Notes: generated from the letters alone by a model not told the origin. A DNA stretch of 37,666 nt from Bacteroidales bacterium (GCA_015061165.1 SUXC01000021.1:1-37666); one strand, 5' to 3'. Positions 14,456 through 23,347 are shown, counted from the first letter of the stretch. Made by a program: numbers and translations.

Positions 14456-15922
14456 ATGGGAAGTATGTCGAACGAAAATAGTAATCAAGTTTTGTATAAT
14501 ATTTTGACCGAAAGGCTGGAGCAACTTCGGGCAATGGACAAGGAGGGTGATTCGGATCGTCGTCGCCATGTGGCACGCGAAACAAAAGAACTGCATGCTC
14601 CCTTGGCGCACCGTTTGGGTTTGTATGCTATTAAAACCGAAATGGAAGACCTTTCGTTGAAGTTTCTTGATTATAAAACCTATAAATATATAGCGCATGC
14701 GCTCAACGAGAAAAAAGCACAACGCGATGCGTATATTACTTCGTTTATCACGCCACTCGAAGAGAAACTGAAGGCTGCGGGATTTCAGTTTACCATCAAA
14801 GGGCGACCAAAATCCATCCATAGTATCTACCATAAGATGCAGGCTCAACGCTGCGATGTAGATAGAATATACGACCTATTTGCTATCCGTATTATTTTGG
14901 ACTCACCATTGGAGCGCGAGAAGTCGGACTGTTGGCAGGTCTATTCGCTCATTACGGATATGTACAAACCCAATCCCAAACGCTTGCGCGATTGGCTGAG
15001 CGTACCCAAGGAGAATGGCTACGAGAGTCTGCATACCACTGTGCTTGGTCCAGAGGAGAAGTGGGTAGAGGTACAGATTCGTACGCGTCGTATGGATGAG
15101 GTGGCAGAGAAAGGTGTGGCTGCCCATTGGGCGTACAAAGGGGTAGATGGAAATCGCCTGAATACCGATAACCAAAGTGTATATGTGTTTACTCCAACGG
15201 GTGATCTCAAACGTCTGCCTGCGGGTGCTACGGTGCTGGATTTTGCTTTCTCTATTCACAGCAATGTAGGTTGCCGTTGTATGGGAGGACGTATCCGCAA
15301 TCAGAATGTGAGTATTCGTCAGAAGTTGCAGAACGGTGATCAGGTGGAGATAATAACATCACCTAACCAAAAACCTTCTGCCGATTGGCTGAATGTGGTA
15401 GTTTCGCATCGTGCGAAGAATAAGATTCGCCAAGCACTCAAGGAAGTGGAGTATCGCAATGCAGCCGAAGGTAGAGAGATGTTGGAACGCCGTTTCAAAA
15501 ATTGGAAGATAGACTTCGCTGAAGGCGATATCTCGCGTTTGGCACTCAAATTAGGCTATAAGGTAACTAATGACCTTTACCAATCCATCGCTTTGGGCAA
15601 AGAGGATTTGTTGCGTATCAAAGAGGTGTTCTTGACGATGGATGAATCGCACTACGAGAGTTCTCGAACGACCTATCAACCTCTTTCGCCTCAGCAGCAA
15701 GAGGCATTGGCACTCGAGGTGGATATCAATGTAAAAAGTGTGGATTATAATCTCGCCAAGTGCTGTAATCCACAACCTGGAGACCCTATCTTTGGCTTTA
15801 TCAGTATTTTCAAGGGTATTCGTATTCACCGTTGCGACTGCCCCAATGCGGAAAACATGCGTGAGAATCATCCTTATCGTATGATTCCAGCACGTTGGGC
15901 AAAAAAGAAACAGAATGACTAA
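14456..15922 (+). CDS. (p)ppGpp synthetase of the RelA/SpoT family, lacking HD and ACT domains
   Basis: Makes the alarmone (p)ppGpp from ATP and GTP/GDP. The 488-residue protein starts near the end of the usual HD domain (APLAHRLGL at 48-56). A complete synthetase follows: [13 protein letters not shown] (116-128), catalytic-site D140 in DLFAIRI, RLRD (176-179, of the RxKD type), NGYESLHT (187-194) and E205 in VEVQIRT. A TGS domain (about 242-301), a helical part and the Cys-rich module around [12 protein letters not shown] complete it. Typical relatives have about 735 residues with a hydrolase HD domain in front and an ACT domain behind; both are absent. ATG 14465 is an alternative start. It overlaps recR by 8 bp. 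Confidence 0.9.
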   Translation: MGSMSNENSNQVLYNILTERLEQLRAMDKEGDSDRRRHVARETKELHAPLAHRLGLYAIKTEMEDLSLKFLDYKTYKYIAHALNEKKAQRDAYITSFITPLEEKLKAAGFQFTIKGRPKSIHSIYHKMQAQRCDVDRIYDLFAIRIILDSPLEREKSDCWQVYSLITDMYKPNPKRLRDWLSVPKENGYESLHTTVLGPEEKWVEVQIRTRRMDEVAEKGVAAHWAYKGVDGNRLNTDNQSVYVFTPTGDLKRLPAGATVLDFAFSIHSNVGCRCMGGRIRNQNVSIRQKLQNGDQVEIITSPNQKPSADWLNVVVSHRAKNKIRQALKEVEYRNAAEGREMLERRFKNWKIDFAEGDISRLALKLGYKVTNDLYQSIALGKEDLLRIKEVFLTMDESHYESSRTTYQPLSPQQQEALALEVDINVKSVDYNLAKCCNPQPGDPIFGFISIFKGIRIHRCDCPNAENMRENHPYRMIPARWAKKKQND

Positions 15923-16553
15923 TTATCCATCCATATTACTGAGCAAAGCAGTGGATCAATTCGCTTCTTTGCCTGGCATTGGCAGAAAAACAGCACTGCG
16001 TTTGGTGCTTCATCTTTTGCGTCAGTCAGAGCATGACGTTGAGGCATTCACTGCTGCCCTCAATTCGCTGAAGAAGGATGTGCATTACTGCCGTATCTGT
16101 CATACGGTGTCCGATCAAGAGGTGTGTCCGATTTGTCAATCTCACAAGCGGGACAAGCACATGGTGTGTGTGGTGGAGAATGTACAAGATGTGATGTCGA
16201 TTGAGAACACGGGGCAGTATCACGGCTTGTATCATGTGTTGGGTGGTGTGATTTCGCCGATGGATGGTATAGGTCCATCGGATTTGGAGATAGATTCGCT
16301 TGTAGCGCGTATTGAGCCAGAGGAAATACAAGAGGTAATTTTAGCCCTGCCAACAACAATGGAAGGTGATACGACCAATTTCTATATCTATCGCCGCTTG
16401 CAAAATGCCTATAGCCAATCGCCTATTGCCAATAACCAAGGCTTAAAAATCAGCCAAATAGCACGGGGTGTGGCCATTGGAAACGAACTCGAATATACCG
16501 ACGAGATTACGCTCGGACGGTCAATTATAAACCGAATAGAATTTAAAGGATAA
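15915..16553 (+). CDS. recR: Recombination mediator protein RecR
   Basis: Works with RecF/RecO to load RecA on gapped DNA. The 212 residues show the N-terminal helix-hairpin-helix ([20 protein letters not shown]), a zinc finger (CRIC at 56-59 and CPIC near 70) and the Toprim domain ([17 protein letters not shown], then [12 protein letters not shown]). The C-terminus [14 protein letters not shown] is standard. Between YIYRRLQNA and [10 protein letters not shown] is an extra segment [11 protein letters not shown] encoded by a 7-bp-period repeat (16407-16441). It overlaps the Rel gene at its start and the next gene at its stop (TAATG), so translation is probably coupled. Confidence 0.96.
   Translation: MTNYPSILLSKAVDQFASLPGIGRKTALRLVLHLLRQSEHDVEAFTAALNSLKKDVHYCRICHTVSDQEVCPICQSHKRDKHMVCVVENVQDVMSIENTGQYHGLYHVLGGVISPMDGIGPSDLEIDSLVARIEPEEIQEVILALPTTMEGDTTNFYIYRRLQNAYSQSPIANNQGLKISQIARGVAIGNELEYTDEITLGRSIINRIEFKG
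16407..16441 (+). repeat. 7-bp-period array inside recR
   Basis: Units GCCTATA, GCCAATC, GCCTATT, GCCAATA, ACCAAGG within the recR reading frame. They encode a loop between conserved RecR motifs that is longer than in known relatives. Confidence 0.7.
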
Positions 16554-17017
16554 TGGAACAAAAAATCATTCGTACACTGAATGTGTACTATTATGGAATC
16601 ATGGCTTTGACCCTTATAGCGGGAACCTTGGCATATTTCCTGATTATGAAAGAGTATGTACAGCCAATAGATTCGCTTTCTACTCTTGGACAAACTATCC
16701 AATATGTTGTTATCTTTGATGCGTTGCTGACTATCCCTTTGGGCTTGTATCTCTGCAAAAAGCAATGCAAGAAACTCAGCGTGCTGGAAAATGAGGAGGA
16801 GAAACTATTGGGCTATAAGAAGGCAGCAACTATGCGTATCCTATTGGTTAGCAACACAATGGTGTTTGCCATTGCAGCGTTTTATTTGATGGGTGCTTAT
16901 CAATCTATGTTGTGGGTGGCTGCTGTGGCTGCCATAGGTTGGTATTTCACCAAACCATCTGAACGCAAAATGGAACTTGAACTCCAACCACAAGACCCCA
17001 CCCAAGAAAATTACTAA
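16553..17017 (+). CDS. Small four-helix membrane protein of unknown function
   Basis: 154 residues with hydrophobic segments at about 11-29 (YGIMALTLIAGTLAYFLIM), 50-68 (VVIFDALLTIPLGLYL), 96-117 (ILLVSNTMVFAIAAFYLMG) and 119-135. Between the second and third lies a charged loop with Cys residues (CKKQCKKLSVLENEEEKLLG). No family is recognised. A small membrane protein after recR is a common arrangement in Bacteroidales. The start codon overlaps the recR stop (TAATG). Confidence 0.8.
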   Translation: MEQKIIRTLNVYYYGIMALTLIAGTLAYFLIMKEYVQPIDSLSTLGQTIQYVVIFDALLTIPLGLYLCKKQCKKLSVLENEEEKLLGYKKAATMRILLVSNTMVFAIAAFYLMGAYQSMLWVAAVAAIGWYFTKPSERKMELELQPQDPTQENY

Positions 17018-17024
17018 TTCCTGC

Positions 17025-17045
17025 CTATAAACTATCAACTATAAA
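17025..17045 (+). repeat. 7-bp-period array (CTATAAA type), three units
   Basis: CTATAAA, CTATCAA, CTATAAA, ending 5 bp before the ATG at 17051. Confidence 0.6.
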
Positions 17046-17050
17046 CGAAT

Positions 17051-17470
17051 ATGACAATCGCAGTAGATTTTGACGGAACAATCGTCACCCATGAATACCC
17101 CAATATCGGCAAACCCATTCCTTTTGCCATTGAAACGCTGAAGAAATTGCAGCAAGAAGGACACCATCAACTCATTCTCTGGACTTGTCGTGAAGGTGAA
17201 CTTCTCCAAGAAGCCATTGATTATTGTGCTTCTAAGGGCCTTGAGTTTTATTCGGTAAACTCCAATTTTCCAGAGGAGAATGCCGATATTGTGCGTGCGC
17301 GTAAGCTGGAAGCCGAGTTGTTTATCGACGACCGCAATTTAGGTGGCATACCCGATTGGGGAGTAATTTATCAAATGGTAATGAGTGGCAACTGCCATCG
17401 TCCTGCGCCTGCTGGTAACGTGGTAGAAGAACCCAAACCTAAGAAAGGTCTATTCGGATTGTTTGGCTAA
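17051..17470 (+). CDS. HAD-superfamily hydrolase, BT0820-like
   Basis: 139-residue cytosolic HAD protein. MTIAVDFDGTIV carries the nucleophile D6 and acid/base D8. ILWTCREG near 49 supplies the motif II Thr, and the C-terminal ELFIDDRNLGG near 97 gives the motif IV Asp pair. Such small HADs resemble the structurally studied Bacteroides protein BT0820, whose substrate is uncertain (a phosphatase is likely). The C-terminal tail EEPKPKKGLFGLFG is a flexible extension. It is the last plus-strand gene of the Rel-recR group and converges on the GNAT gene with 22 bp between. Confidence 0.85.
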   Translation: MTIAVDFDGTIVTHEYPNIGKPIPFAIETLKKLQQEGHHQLILWTCREGELLQEAIDYCASKGLEFYSVNSNFPEENADIVRARKLEAELFIDDRNLGGIPDWGVIYQMVMSGNCHRPAPAGNVVEEPKPKKGLFGLFG

Positions 17471-17492
17471 GATGTACATGCTATAGCACAGG

Positions 17493-17975
17493 CTACACCA
17501 TTTTTTGCCAAAGCATGGCATCATCTTCCAGTGTCCAAGCACGAAGAACAGAGGAGGGCTGATAGCCCTCTTTTTCATATATGGAGGAACAAGCTACGTT
17601 TTTAACAGCAATAATAGCATATAACATTCTGAGCTTCAAGTAGCCGAAGGCATATTCTTCCAATAGTTTAACGGCTTGTTTGCCAACGCCTTTGCCTCTT
17701 GCGTGAGGAGCAATATACATGCCAATAGCCGCTTTGCGGTTACGCGCATCAAAGTCAAAGAGGTCAATACAACCCATGGTAACTCCTTCATCCTCAATCA
17801 TCAGTCGTAGTTGTCCATCGCGGTATATATCACCTGTAGTGGATGCGATGTATTCGCGCAAATCTGCCTGCGAAAGTGGGTTGTGTGTGTCGGAATCTGC
17901 CCACATACGCGCATCGTTCTCCCATTGATAGAGATAAGGGAGATCGGTGGGCTCTATTTTGCGTAGGCGTAACAT
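17493..17975 (-). CDS. GNAT family N-acetyltransferase
   Basis: 160 residues with the GNAT fold. MLRLRKIEPTDLPYLYQWEN opens as in the RimJ/RimL-type subgroup. The acetyl-CoA binding segment is IGMYIAPHARGKGVGKQAVK (about 84-103), with the (R/Q)xxGxG/A pattern RGKGVG. YAIIAVKNVACSSIYEKEGY near 120-140 is the usual C-terminal motif. The acceptor substrate is not predictable. It is the last gene of the minus-strand operon 20789-17493, 14 bp after the M23 gene. Confidence 0.9.
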   Translation of the reverse strand: MLRLRKIEPTDLPYLYQWENDARMWADSDTHNPLSQADLREYIASTTGDIYRDGQLRLMIEDEGVTMGCIDLFDFDARNRKAAIGMYIAPHARGKGVGKQAVKLLEEYAFGYLKLRMLYAIIAVKNVACSSIYEKEGYQPSSVLRAWTLEDDAMLWQKMV

Positions 17976-17989
17976 AGAGGGAGAAATCT

Positions 17990-19207
17990 TTACTGTTGTT
18001 TCAGTAATTGGCGATAGTTCTCTACCACTGTGGCAAAGGTGTCTTTGTATTGTGCAGGGATAGGTTCGGCAGGGGGCGATTGCATCTTCAGTGGGTCAAT
18101 GGGTGTACCATTCTTCCATACGCGGAAATCTAAGTGCGGACCAGTACTTGCACCCGAACTGCCAACATAACCAATCACTTGACCTTGTTTCACGTGCTGC
18201 CCAACAGCCAAACCTTTGGCATATTTCGACAGGTGCAAATAGGCTGTCGTATAGGTGGAGTTGTGCTTGATTTTTACAGTATGACCGCCTCCACCTTTGT
18301 ATTGCTTCATAGTCACCACACCATCGCCAATGCTCACCACTGGCGTGCCTGCGGGTGCAGCATAATCCACACCAGTATGAGGTCTAACCACCTTATAGAT
18401 AGGGTGTTTGCGTGCGTATGTAAAGCCAGAAGATATGCGTTTGTAGTTAAGCGGTGCCTTCAAAAAGGCTTTGCGCAAGCTATTGCCTTCGGCATCATAG
18501 TAGTTATGGATTGTGCCTTCTTCAAACCAAAAAGCCTCTTGCCACCTCTTACCGTGATAGAAATCGGCTGCATAAATTTTGCCAATACCAATGCGTACAC
18601 TATCTACATATTGTTCATCGTAATATACACGAATCGAATCGCCTTTTTGCAAACCAAAGAAGTCTATCGTCCATGCATAAATATCGCTCAGTTCTAATGC
18701 CAATTCGGTAGGCAAACCATTGCCCGCCATAGCGTTCCAAAGACTGCTTTCTATCACCACCTCGGCTGCTCGCTCATGATGAATAATAGGTTTCTCAAAA
18801 CGCTCTACGTGCATGCTGTCCGTGAGATGCAGTACCACTGCTTCACGGATATTAGGTTGATATACATAGTAGCATAATTGCTCTATGCCTGCTGTATCAG
18901 TCTGGAATAGTGCGTAATACGTTTTGCCTGGACGGATAGTACGCACATCAAATTCTGAACGAGGCATCAGTGTGATACCTGTTATCTGCTGGCGTGTAGC
19001 ACCCAATTTATTCATTATTCCGCCCAATGTTTCACCTGATTTGACCACGCACGTGTCTATGCGAAATGAATCTACGGGCAATCCCCATTCGTAGCGAACA
19101 ACAGGCACAGGGGCTTGTTGTTCTTCTTGGCTATCTTGAGTTTTTGCGCATGATGCAAAAACTATTGCCAATATACCTAATGTGTATATATACTTTTTCA
19201 ATGTCAT
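17990..19207 (-). CDS. M23 family metallopeptidase lipoprotein
   Basis: Probable murein endopeptidase of 405 residues, acting in the periplasm. The chosen start MTLKKYIYTLGILAIVFASC gives a lipoprotein signal with Cys20 as lipidation site, and its ATG overlaps the stop of the upstream gene (ATGA). An in-frame ATG 30 bp upstream exists but would spoil the signal. A LysM-like or linker region (about 50-110) precedes the peptidase. The zinc ligands are H and D in RPHTGVDYAAPAG and H in GPHLDFRVW, with the catalytic His in AYLHLSKY. It differs from LytM-type regulators by keeping all ligands. Confidence 0.92.
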   Translation of the reverse strand: MTLKKYIYTLGILAIVFASCAKTQDSQEEQQAPVPVVRYEWGLPVDSFRIDTCVVKSGETLGGIMNKLGATRQQITGITLMPRSEFDVRTIRPGKTYYALFQTDTAGIEQLCYYVYQPNIREAVVLHLTDSMHVERFEKPIIHHERAAEVVIESSLWNAMAGNGLPTELALELSDIYAWTIDFFGLQKGDSIRVYYDEQYVDSVRIGIGKIYAADFYHGKRWQEAFWFEEGTIHNYYDAEGNSLRKAFLKAPLNYKRISSGFTYARKHPIYKVVRPHTGVDYAAPAGTPVVSIGDGVVTMKQYKGGGGHTVKIKHNSTYTTAYLHLSKYAKGLAVGQHVKQGQVIGYVGSSGASTGPHLDFRVWKNGTPIDPLKMQSPPAEPIPAQYKDTFATVVENYRQLLKQQ

Positions 19208-19947
19208 GCGTTTTTCTGTGGGTATTTGCGTGTCCAAGAACTAATCTTCAGTTTAAGAACGCCTAATAGTGCTTCAGAGAAGATACCGCCAGACATTTTG
19301 CTGGTACCCAATACGCGGTTGATAAAGATGATAGGTACTTCTTTGATGGTGAAACCGCACTTATATGCGGTATATTTCATCTCGATTTGGAAAGCATAGC
19401 CTTTGAAGCGAATCTTGTCCAACTCTATGGTTTCCAATACTTGGCGACGATAGCACTTGAATCCTGCTGTTGTATCGTGAATATTCACACCGAGAACAAA
19501 GCGCACATACTTGCTGGCGAAATACGACATCAGTACGCGTCCCATAGGCCAGTTCACCACATTCACACCGCTGACATAGCGACTACCGATTGCCACATCT
19601 GCACCTTGGTTAGCGCAAGCATCATACAATTTGAGCAAGTCATCTGGATTGTGCGAGAAGTCGGCATCCATCTCGAAAATATAGTCGTATTTATGTTCGA
19701 TAGCCCACTTAAAACCAGTGATATACGCTGTTCCGAGTCCCAATTTACCTGCACGCTCAATGATATGCAAACGGCCATTGTAGGTGGTTTGCATCAGGTC
19801 TTTAACGATGGTTGCGGTGCCATCTGGCGATCCGTCATCAATAATCAACACATGGAAACCCAATGGCAGATTCATCACGGCGGTGATGATGGCTGCTATA
19901 TTTTCCTTTTCGTTATAGGTAGGGATGATGACTAATTTATTATCCAT
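19204..19947 (-). CDS. GT2 glycosyltransferase, polyprenol monophosphomannose synthase-like
   Basis: 247 residues, cytosolic face. The start LVIIPTYNEKENIAAII and IIDDGSPDGT (35-44) are the nucleotide-sugar binding signature. EMDADFSHNPDDL (near 92) carries the DxD. The C-terminus has FINRVLGTSKMSGGIF, as in DPM1-like proteins that transfer mannose (or another sugar) from GDP- or UDP-sugar to polyprenyl phosphate. No C-terminal membrane domain is present. It is translationally coupled to the M23 gene (ATGA) and lies 8 bp after the MBL gene. Confidence 0.92.
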   Translation of the reverse strand: MDNKLVIIPTYNEKENIAAIITAVMNLPLGFHVLIIDDGSPDGTATIVKDLMQTTYNGRLHIIERAGKLGLGTAYITGFKWAIEHKYDYIFEMDADFSHNPDDLLKLYDACANQGADVAIGSRYVSGVNVVNWPMGRVLMSYFASKYVRFVLGVNIHDTTAGFKCYRRQVLETIELDKIRFKGYAFQIEMKYTAYKCGFTIKEVPIIFINRVLGTSKMSGGIFSEALLGVLKLKISSWTRKYPQKNA

Positions 19948-19955
19948 AGCTATTG

Positions 19956-20789
19956 TTATTTTTGCGTAATTATATGGTTGTTAAGGATGTACATAGGACT
20001 TGGTGTGAGGCGTGTGAGTGGTGTGATGAACAAATCTTCGCCCGGCATAATGCCTTCATCCAGCAGAATATCCTTAATGGTGTCCATCGCCACGTTCGGG
20101 TCATTGTTTTCGTGGCTCAGGTGACAGAGGAATACATTGCGCATGTCGGTGTGCCAATTCTTTGCCAACAATTGTCCGCATACGACATTGCTCTGGTGCC
20201 CCTTAGGTGACAAAATACGTTCTTTCAGATAGGTAGGGTAGGGACCATTCAGCAATAGTTGCTCATCGTGGTTGGCTTCAATAATCACGTGGTTGGCAGT
20301 ACTCAAATAACTCTCCATTGTGGCATTAGGTTGTCCGCAGTCGGTGGCAATCACCACGCGTTGTCCCAAGAAATCAATCACGTACCCCACGCACTCTGTT
20401 GAATCGTGCGAGATGCCGAAAGTGTTGATTGCCATACCATTGAGTTGCCATTCTACCCCTTTCTCAAAATAGCGTTGCGAAGTACGTAGTTTCTCGCGTA
20501 CACCGTAGTTGCGGTCGATACCATCGTGAATAGCGCGGGTGGAGTAGATAGGCAGATGCACACGCTCGCCCAATGTGCCTACGGCGCGAATATGGTCGGC
20601 GTGGTCATGCGTGATGAGCACGCCCATGATATTGCCATAATCCAACCCCATCTCACGCAGATTCTTCTGAATCGTGCGTGCAGAGATACCAGCATCGATC
20701 AGGATACCCCATTTCTGTGTCCCCAAGTAATAGCAATTGCCACTACTTCCGCTGGCAAAACTTCTGAATATGAGTTGGTTATCTGTCAT
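19956..20789 (-). CDS. MBL-fold metallohydrolase, YycJ/WalJ-like
   Basis: 277 residues. The metal-binding motif is THDHADHI (60-67). Further ligands are probably H in GISHDSTECVG (near 150), D in ATDCGQ (near 172) and H in CHLSHENND (near 232). The start FRSFASGSSGNCYYLGT is shared with YycJ-type proteins, a group suggested to act as DNA exonucleases or in cell-wall coordination; the role here is unproven. First gene of the four-gene minus-strand operon, 40 bp after the promoter at 20829-20859. Confidence 0.92.
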   Translation of the reverse strand: MTDNQLIFRSFASGSSGNCYYLGTQKWGILIDAGISARTIQKNLREMGLDYGNIMGVLITHDHADHIRAVGTLGERVHLPIYSTRAIHDGIDRNYGVREKLRTSQRYFEKGVEWQLNGMAINTFGISHDSTECVGYVIDFLGQRVVIATDCGQPNATMESYLSTANHVIIEANHDEQLLLNGPYPTYLKERILSPKGHQSNVVCGQLLAKNWHTDMRNVFLCHLSHENNDPNVAMDTIKDILLDEGIMPGEDLFITPLTRLTPSPMYILNNHIITQK

Positions 20790-20828
20790 ATATGCACCCT
20801 TTTCTCCAAATTATGAAATTTCAACCGG

Positions 20829-20859
20829 CAAAGGTACAAAAAAAAATGCATATATGCAA
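20829..20859 (-). promoter_or_regulatory. Promoter of the MBL-GT2-M23-GNAT operon
   Basis: On the minus strand TTG (20859-20857), a 20-bp gap and TACCTTTG (20836-20829). The gap begins with the palindrome TGCATATATGCA, identical to that at 8463-8493. Confidence 0.8.
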
Positions 20860-20873
20860 GAAAAATGGCATTT

Positions 20874-21470
20874 TTATTGAATAAATTGCAAAATTTCTTC
20901 GCAAAGTGTGAGAATAGGTGTTTGTCCGTCGTTGTTGATTACTATATCGGCACGCTTGACATCTTTTTCTGCTTCTTGTGCGTGTATGCGTGCGCGTACT
21001 TTTTCTATGGTAGTACCATCGCGTTTCATCACGCGCGCAAGGCGTATTTCTTCGGGTGCTGTTACTGCTACTACCTTATCGCATAGCGTATCGAATCCCG
21101 CTTGGTAAAGAATGGCACATTCGATGAAAAATAGGTTCTTTTGATTCCCGATTTGCGATTCTTGACTCGCGAGTCGAGCCACCCGATTCATAATATCCGC
21201 TTTTACTGCGGGATGCACGATTGCATTGAGCTTTGCGAGGAGCGAGTGGTCTGCAAATACGCGTTGTGCCACTAATGCTGTTTGATATATGCCGTCCTTA
21301 TATACCTCACTGCCAAAGAGTTGCTCTATCTGTTGGCGTATATGGGTATCTTCTACAATGAGGCGTTTGGCTTCGCTGTCGGTGTCATATACCATATACC
21401 CCATCTCGCGCAATTGCTTTGCAATTGTGCTTTTGCCACTGCCTATGCCACCTGTAATGCCTATAATCAT
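20874..21470 (-). CDS. coaE: Dephospho-CoA kinase
   Basis: Last step of coenzyme A synthesis: phosphorylates dephospho-CoA. The 198 residues begin with the P-loop GITGGIGSGKSTIAKQL and have the VYDTDSEAKRL segment near 31. HPAVKADIMNRVA near 86 and ECAILYQAGFD near 120 are family motifs. Between these two lies RLASQESQIGNQKN, an unusually long insertion coded by a 7-bp repeat (21142-21190). It is the third gene of the SGNH-MBOAT-coaE operon, 25 bp after the MBOAT stop. Confidence 0.95.
   Translation of the reverse strand: MIIGITGGIGSGKSTIAKQLREMGYMVYDTDSEAKRLIVEDTHIRQQIEQLFGSEVYKDGIYQTALVAQRVFADHSLLAKLNAIVHPAVKADIMNRVARLASQESQIGNQKNLFFIECAILYQAGFDTLCDKVVAVTAPEEIRLARVMKRDGTTIEKVRARIHAQEAEKDVKRADIVINNDGQTPILTLCEEILQFIQ
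21142..21190 (-). repeat. 7-bp-period array inside coaE
   Basis: Read on the coding strand: GAATCGG, GTGGCTC, GACTCGC, GAGTCAA, GAATCGC, AAATCGG, GAATCAA. This is the same unit family as the spacers at 2491-2546 and 12914-12941, but here it is translated in frame. A short further run (GAGTCGG, GAATCGA) lies in the spacer before the coaE ATG (21473-21490). Confidence 0.7.
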
Positions 21471-21495
21471 AATTTTTCGATTCCCGACTCCTGAT

Positions 21496-23346
21496 TTAGA
21501 ATTGGAAGTAAATAAACGCCTGTAAATCAGCTGTTACGAACTGATATACACCTATTATTGCTACTACTGTAATCAGTATGATTGCCCAGATGGGCAACTG
21601 ACAGAAGCGTATTCTATACCAACGTTTTACGCGATTAGGTAGCCAGTGCACCACCATGCCTAATACAAACAGTATCACCACATATCTGTACTCCCACAGG
21701 AAATCGGGGATAATGCTGCTATTCCATGCACCGCCAATCTGATTGACCATGTTTTTGGCAGTTTCCCATGCCTCTTGATTGGCTGTTGCAGGGTCAAGAT
21801 TGCTGCCTGAACGGAAGAATAATCGTGTGAACGTGATGAATACAAAGGTCTGAACCACCGCCCATCCTCCGCTTATCCACCCGATAATCTTGGCGCGTGG
21901 TGTACCCGAAATAGCGAAATGTCCTATACGCTCTATCCACCAATAGATATAACGAACGAAGGTGCCAATCCACAGCGCAATTCCCCACACGAAGAATAGG
22001 TTCCATATAGGTGCACTGAGCAAGGCATAGGCTACCCATAGGCTACCCATGAGCAGGGTCATTAGCAGCATTTTGATGTTCCAATTCATTTTTGCCCACA
22101 CCTTATACACAATCATGCCCACACCATTCAGCGCACCCCATATCACAAAGTTCCAACTTGCTCCATGCCACAACCCACCTAATAGCATCGTTATGAACGA
22201 GTTGAAGTTGCCTGCAGCAATCTTATTTTTCACGGGCTTGCCCATAATGCTGCGGTTGCCACCTAATGGGATATATAGATAACTCTTCAGCCAACGGCTG
22301 AGCGACATATGCCAACGGCGCCAAAACTCTTGTGGGTTGCGCGACTTGTAGGGCGAGTCGAAGTTCTGTGGCAGATAGAAGCCCATCAGCATTGCAATAC
22401 CGATGGCTATATCCGTGTAACCCGAGAAGTCGGCGTACACTTGCAGTGAGTAGGCAAAGAGAGCAAACAGGTTCTCAAACCCGCTGAATAGTAATGGGTT
22501 CTCGAATACACGGTCAATCAGATTGACTGCCAGATAGTCGCTCAGAACGATTTTCTTAATCAGTCCGTTGAGTATCCAGAACACTGCCAACCCGAAGAGA
22601 CGACGGCTTAGGCAGAAGGGCTTGTACAACTGTGGAATGAACTCGTTGGCACGCACAATAGGACCTGCCACCAAGCCAGGGAAGAAACTCACATAGAATC
22701 CAAAATCCAAGATGTTCCTCACGGGTTTCACCAGTCCGCGATACACATCTATCGTATAGGACATCACTTGGAAAAGGTAGAACGATATGCCCACGGGCAG
22801 TATGATTTTGTCCACCATAAAGCGCCCGCTCTCGGAGAAACCGTTGCCGATGTACGCAAAGATGTCAAATACGGCAAACTCCGTACCAAGCAGGTCATTT
22901 ACTACATTCGTGAAGAAATAGGCATACTTGAAGTAGCACAGCAGACCCAAATCTATCACCACGCTCAACGCCAACCACATCTTTGCGGCTATTGGACGCC
23001 CACTCTGTGGGCTATTGGACGCCCCATTGGGGCTATGGGATATAGGCGAGGATTGGCAAGCGTAGATACGCTTTGCTATCAGCCAATCGCTGATTGTTAC
23101 AATGATTAGTATCAGCAGGAATAGTCCACTGGTCTTGTAGTAGAAGAACCAACTCACCGCCATGAGGAAGATATTGCGGAGGTGGAGGCGAGTATTTATG
23201 CCTTTCGCCTGTGCGTTTTGCGCACCTACTTCCATAATTATCGCAAACACCGCATATACCAACGCAAAGAACGCCCAGAAATAGAACTGGGTGAAGAGCA
23301 GCGGACTCTCGCTATTAAATCCAAATATGTGGTGTAGGAAATCCAT
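21496..23346 (-). CDS. MBOAT family O-acyltransferase (AlgI/DltB-like)
   Basis: 616-residue polytopic inner-membrane protein. YLFQVMSYTIDVYRGLVKPV and SFFPGLVAGPIVRANEFIPQ are typical MBOAT segments. PYKSRNPQEFWRRWHMSLSRW and GGLWHGASWNFVIWG (near 394) hold the active-site His. It likely moves acetyl groups across the membrane for O-acetylation of an exported polysaccharide. It starts 1 bp after the end of the SGNH gene, its probable partner. A Ser/Pro/Asn-rich cytoplasmic loop (CQSSPISHSPNG, then ASNSPQSGRPI, near 97-119) is coded by short repeats at 22988-23058. Confidence 0.93.
   Translation of the reverse strand: MDFLHHIFGFNSESPLLFTQFYFWAFFALVYAVFAIIMEVGAQNAQAKGINTRLHLRNIFLMAVSWFFYYKTSGLFLLILIIVTISDWLIAKRIYACQSSPISHSPNGASNSPQSGRPIAAKMWLALSVVIDLGLLCYFKYAYFFTNVVNDLLGTEFAVFDIFAYIGNGFSESGRFMVDKIILPVGISFYLFQVMSYTIDVYRGLVKPVRNILDFGFYVSFFPGLVAGPIVRANEFIPQLYKPFCLSRRLFGLAVFWILNGLIKKIVLSDYLAVNLIDRVFENPLLFSGFENLFALFAYSLQVYADFSGYTDIAIGIAMLMGFYLPQNFDSPYKSRNPQEFWRRWHMSLSRWLKSYLYIPLGGNRSIMGKPVKNKIAAGNFNSFITMLLGGLWHGASWNFVIWGALNGVGMIVYKVWAKMNWNIKMLLMTLLMGSLWVAYALLSAPIWNLFFVWGIALWIGTFVRYIYWWIERIGHFAISGTPRAKIIGWISGGWAVVQTFVFITFTRLFFRSGSNLDPATANQEAWETAKNMVNQIGGAWNSSIIPDFLWEYRYVVILFVLGMVVHWLPNRVKRWYRIRFCQLPIWAIILITVVAIIGVYQFVTADLQAFIYFQF
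22988..23058. repeat. Short repeats inside the MBOAT gene
   Basis: GCTATTGGACGCCC occurs at 22988-23001 and again at 23011-23024 (23-bp offset). This is followed by 7-bp units GGCTATG, GGATATA, GGCGAGG, ATTGGCA (23031-23058). All lie in frame in a hydrophilic loop. Confidence 0.65.
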
Positions 23347-23347
23347 A

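Noticed and set aside
19208..19237. Longer start of the M23 peptidase (at 19237)
   Set aside because: It would put ten polar residues before the lipoprotein signal; the start at 19207 overlaps the previous stop in the typical ATGA way.
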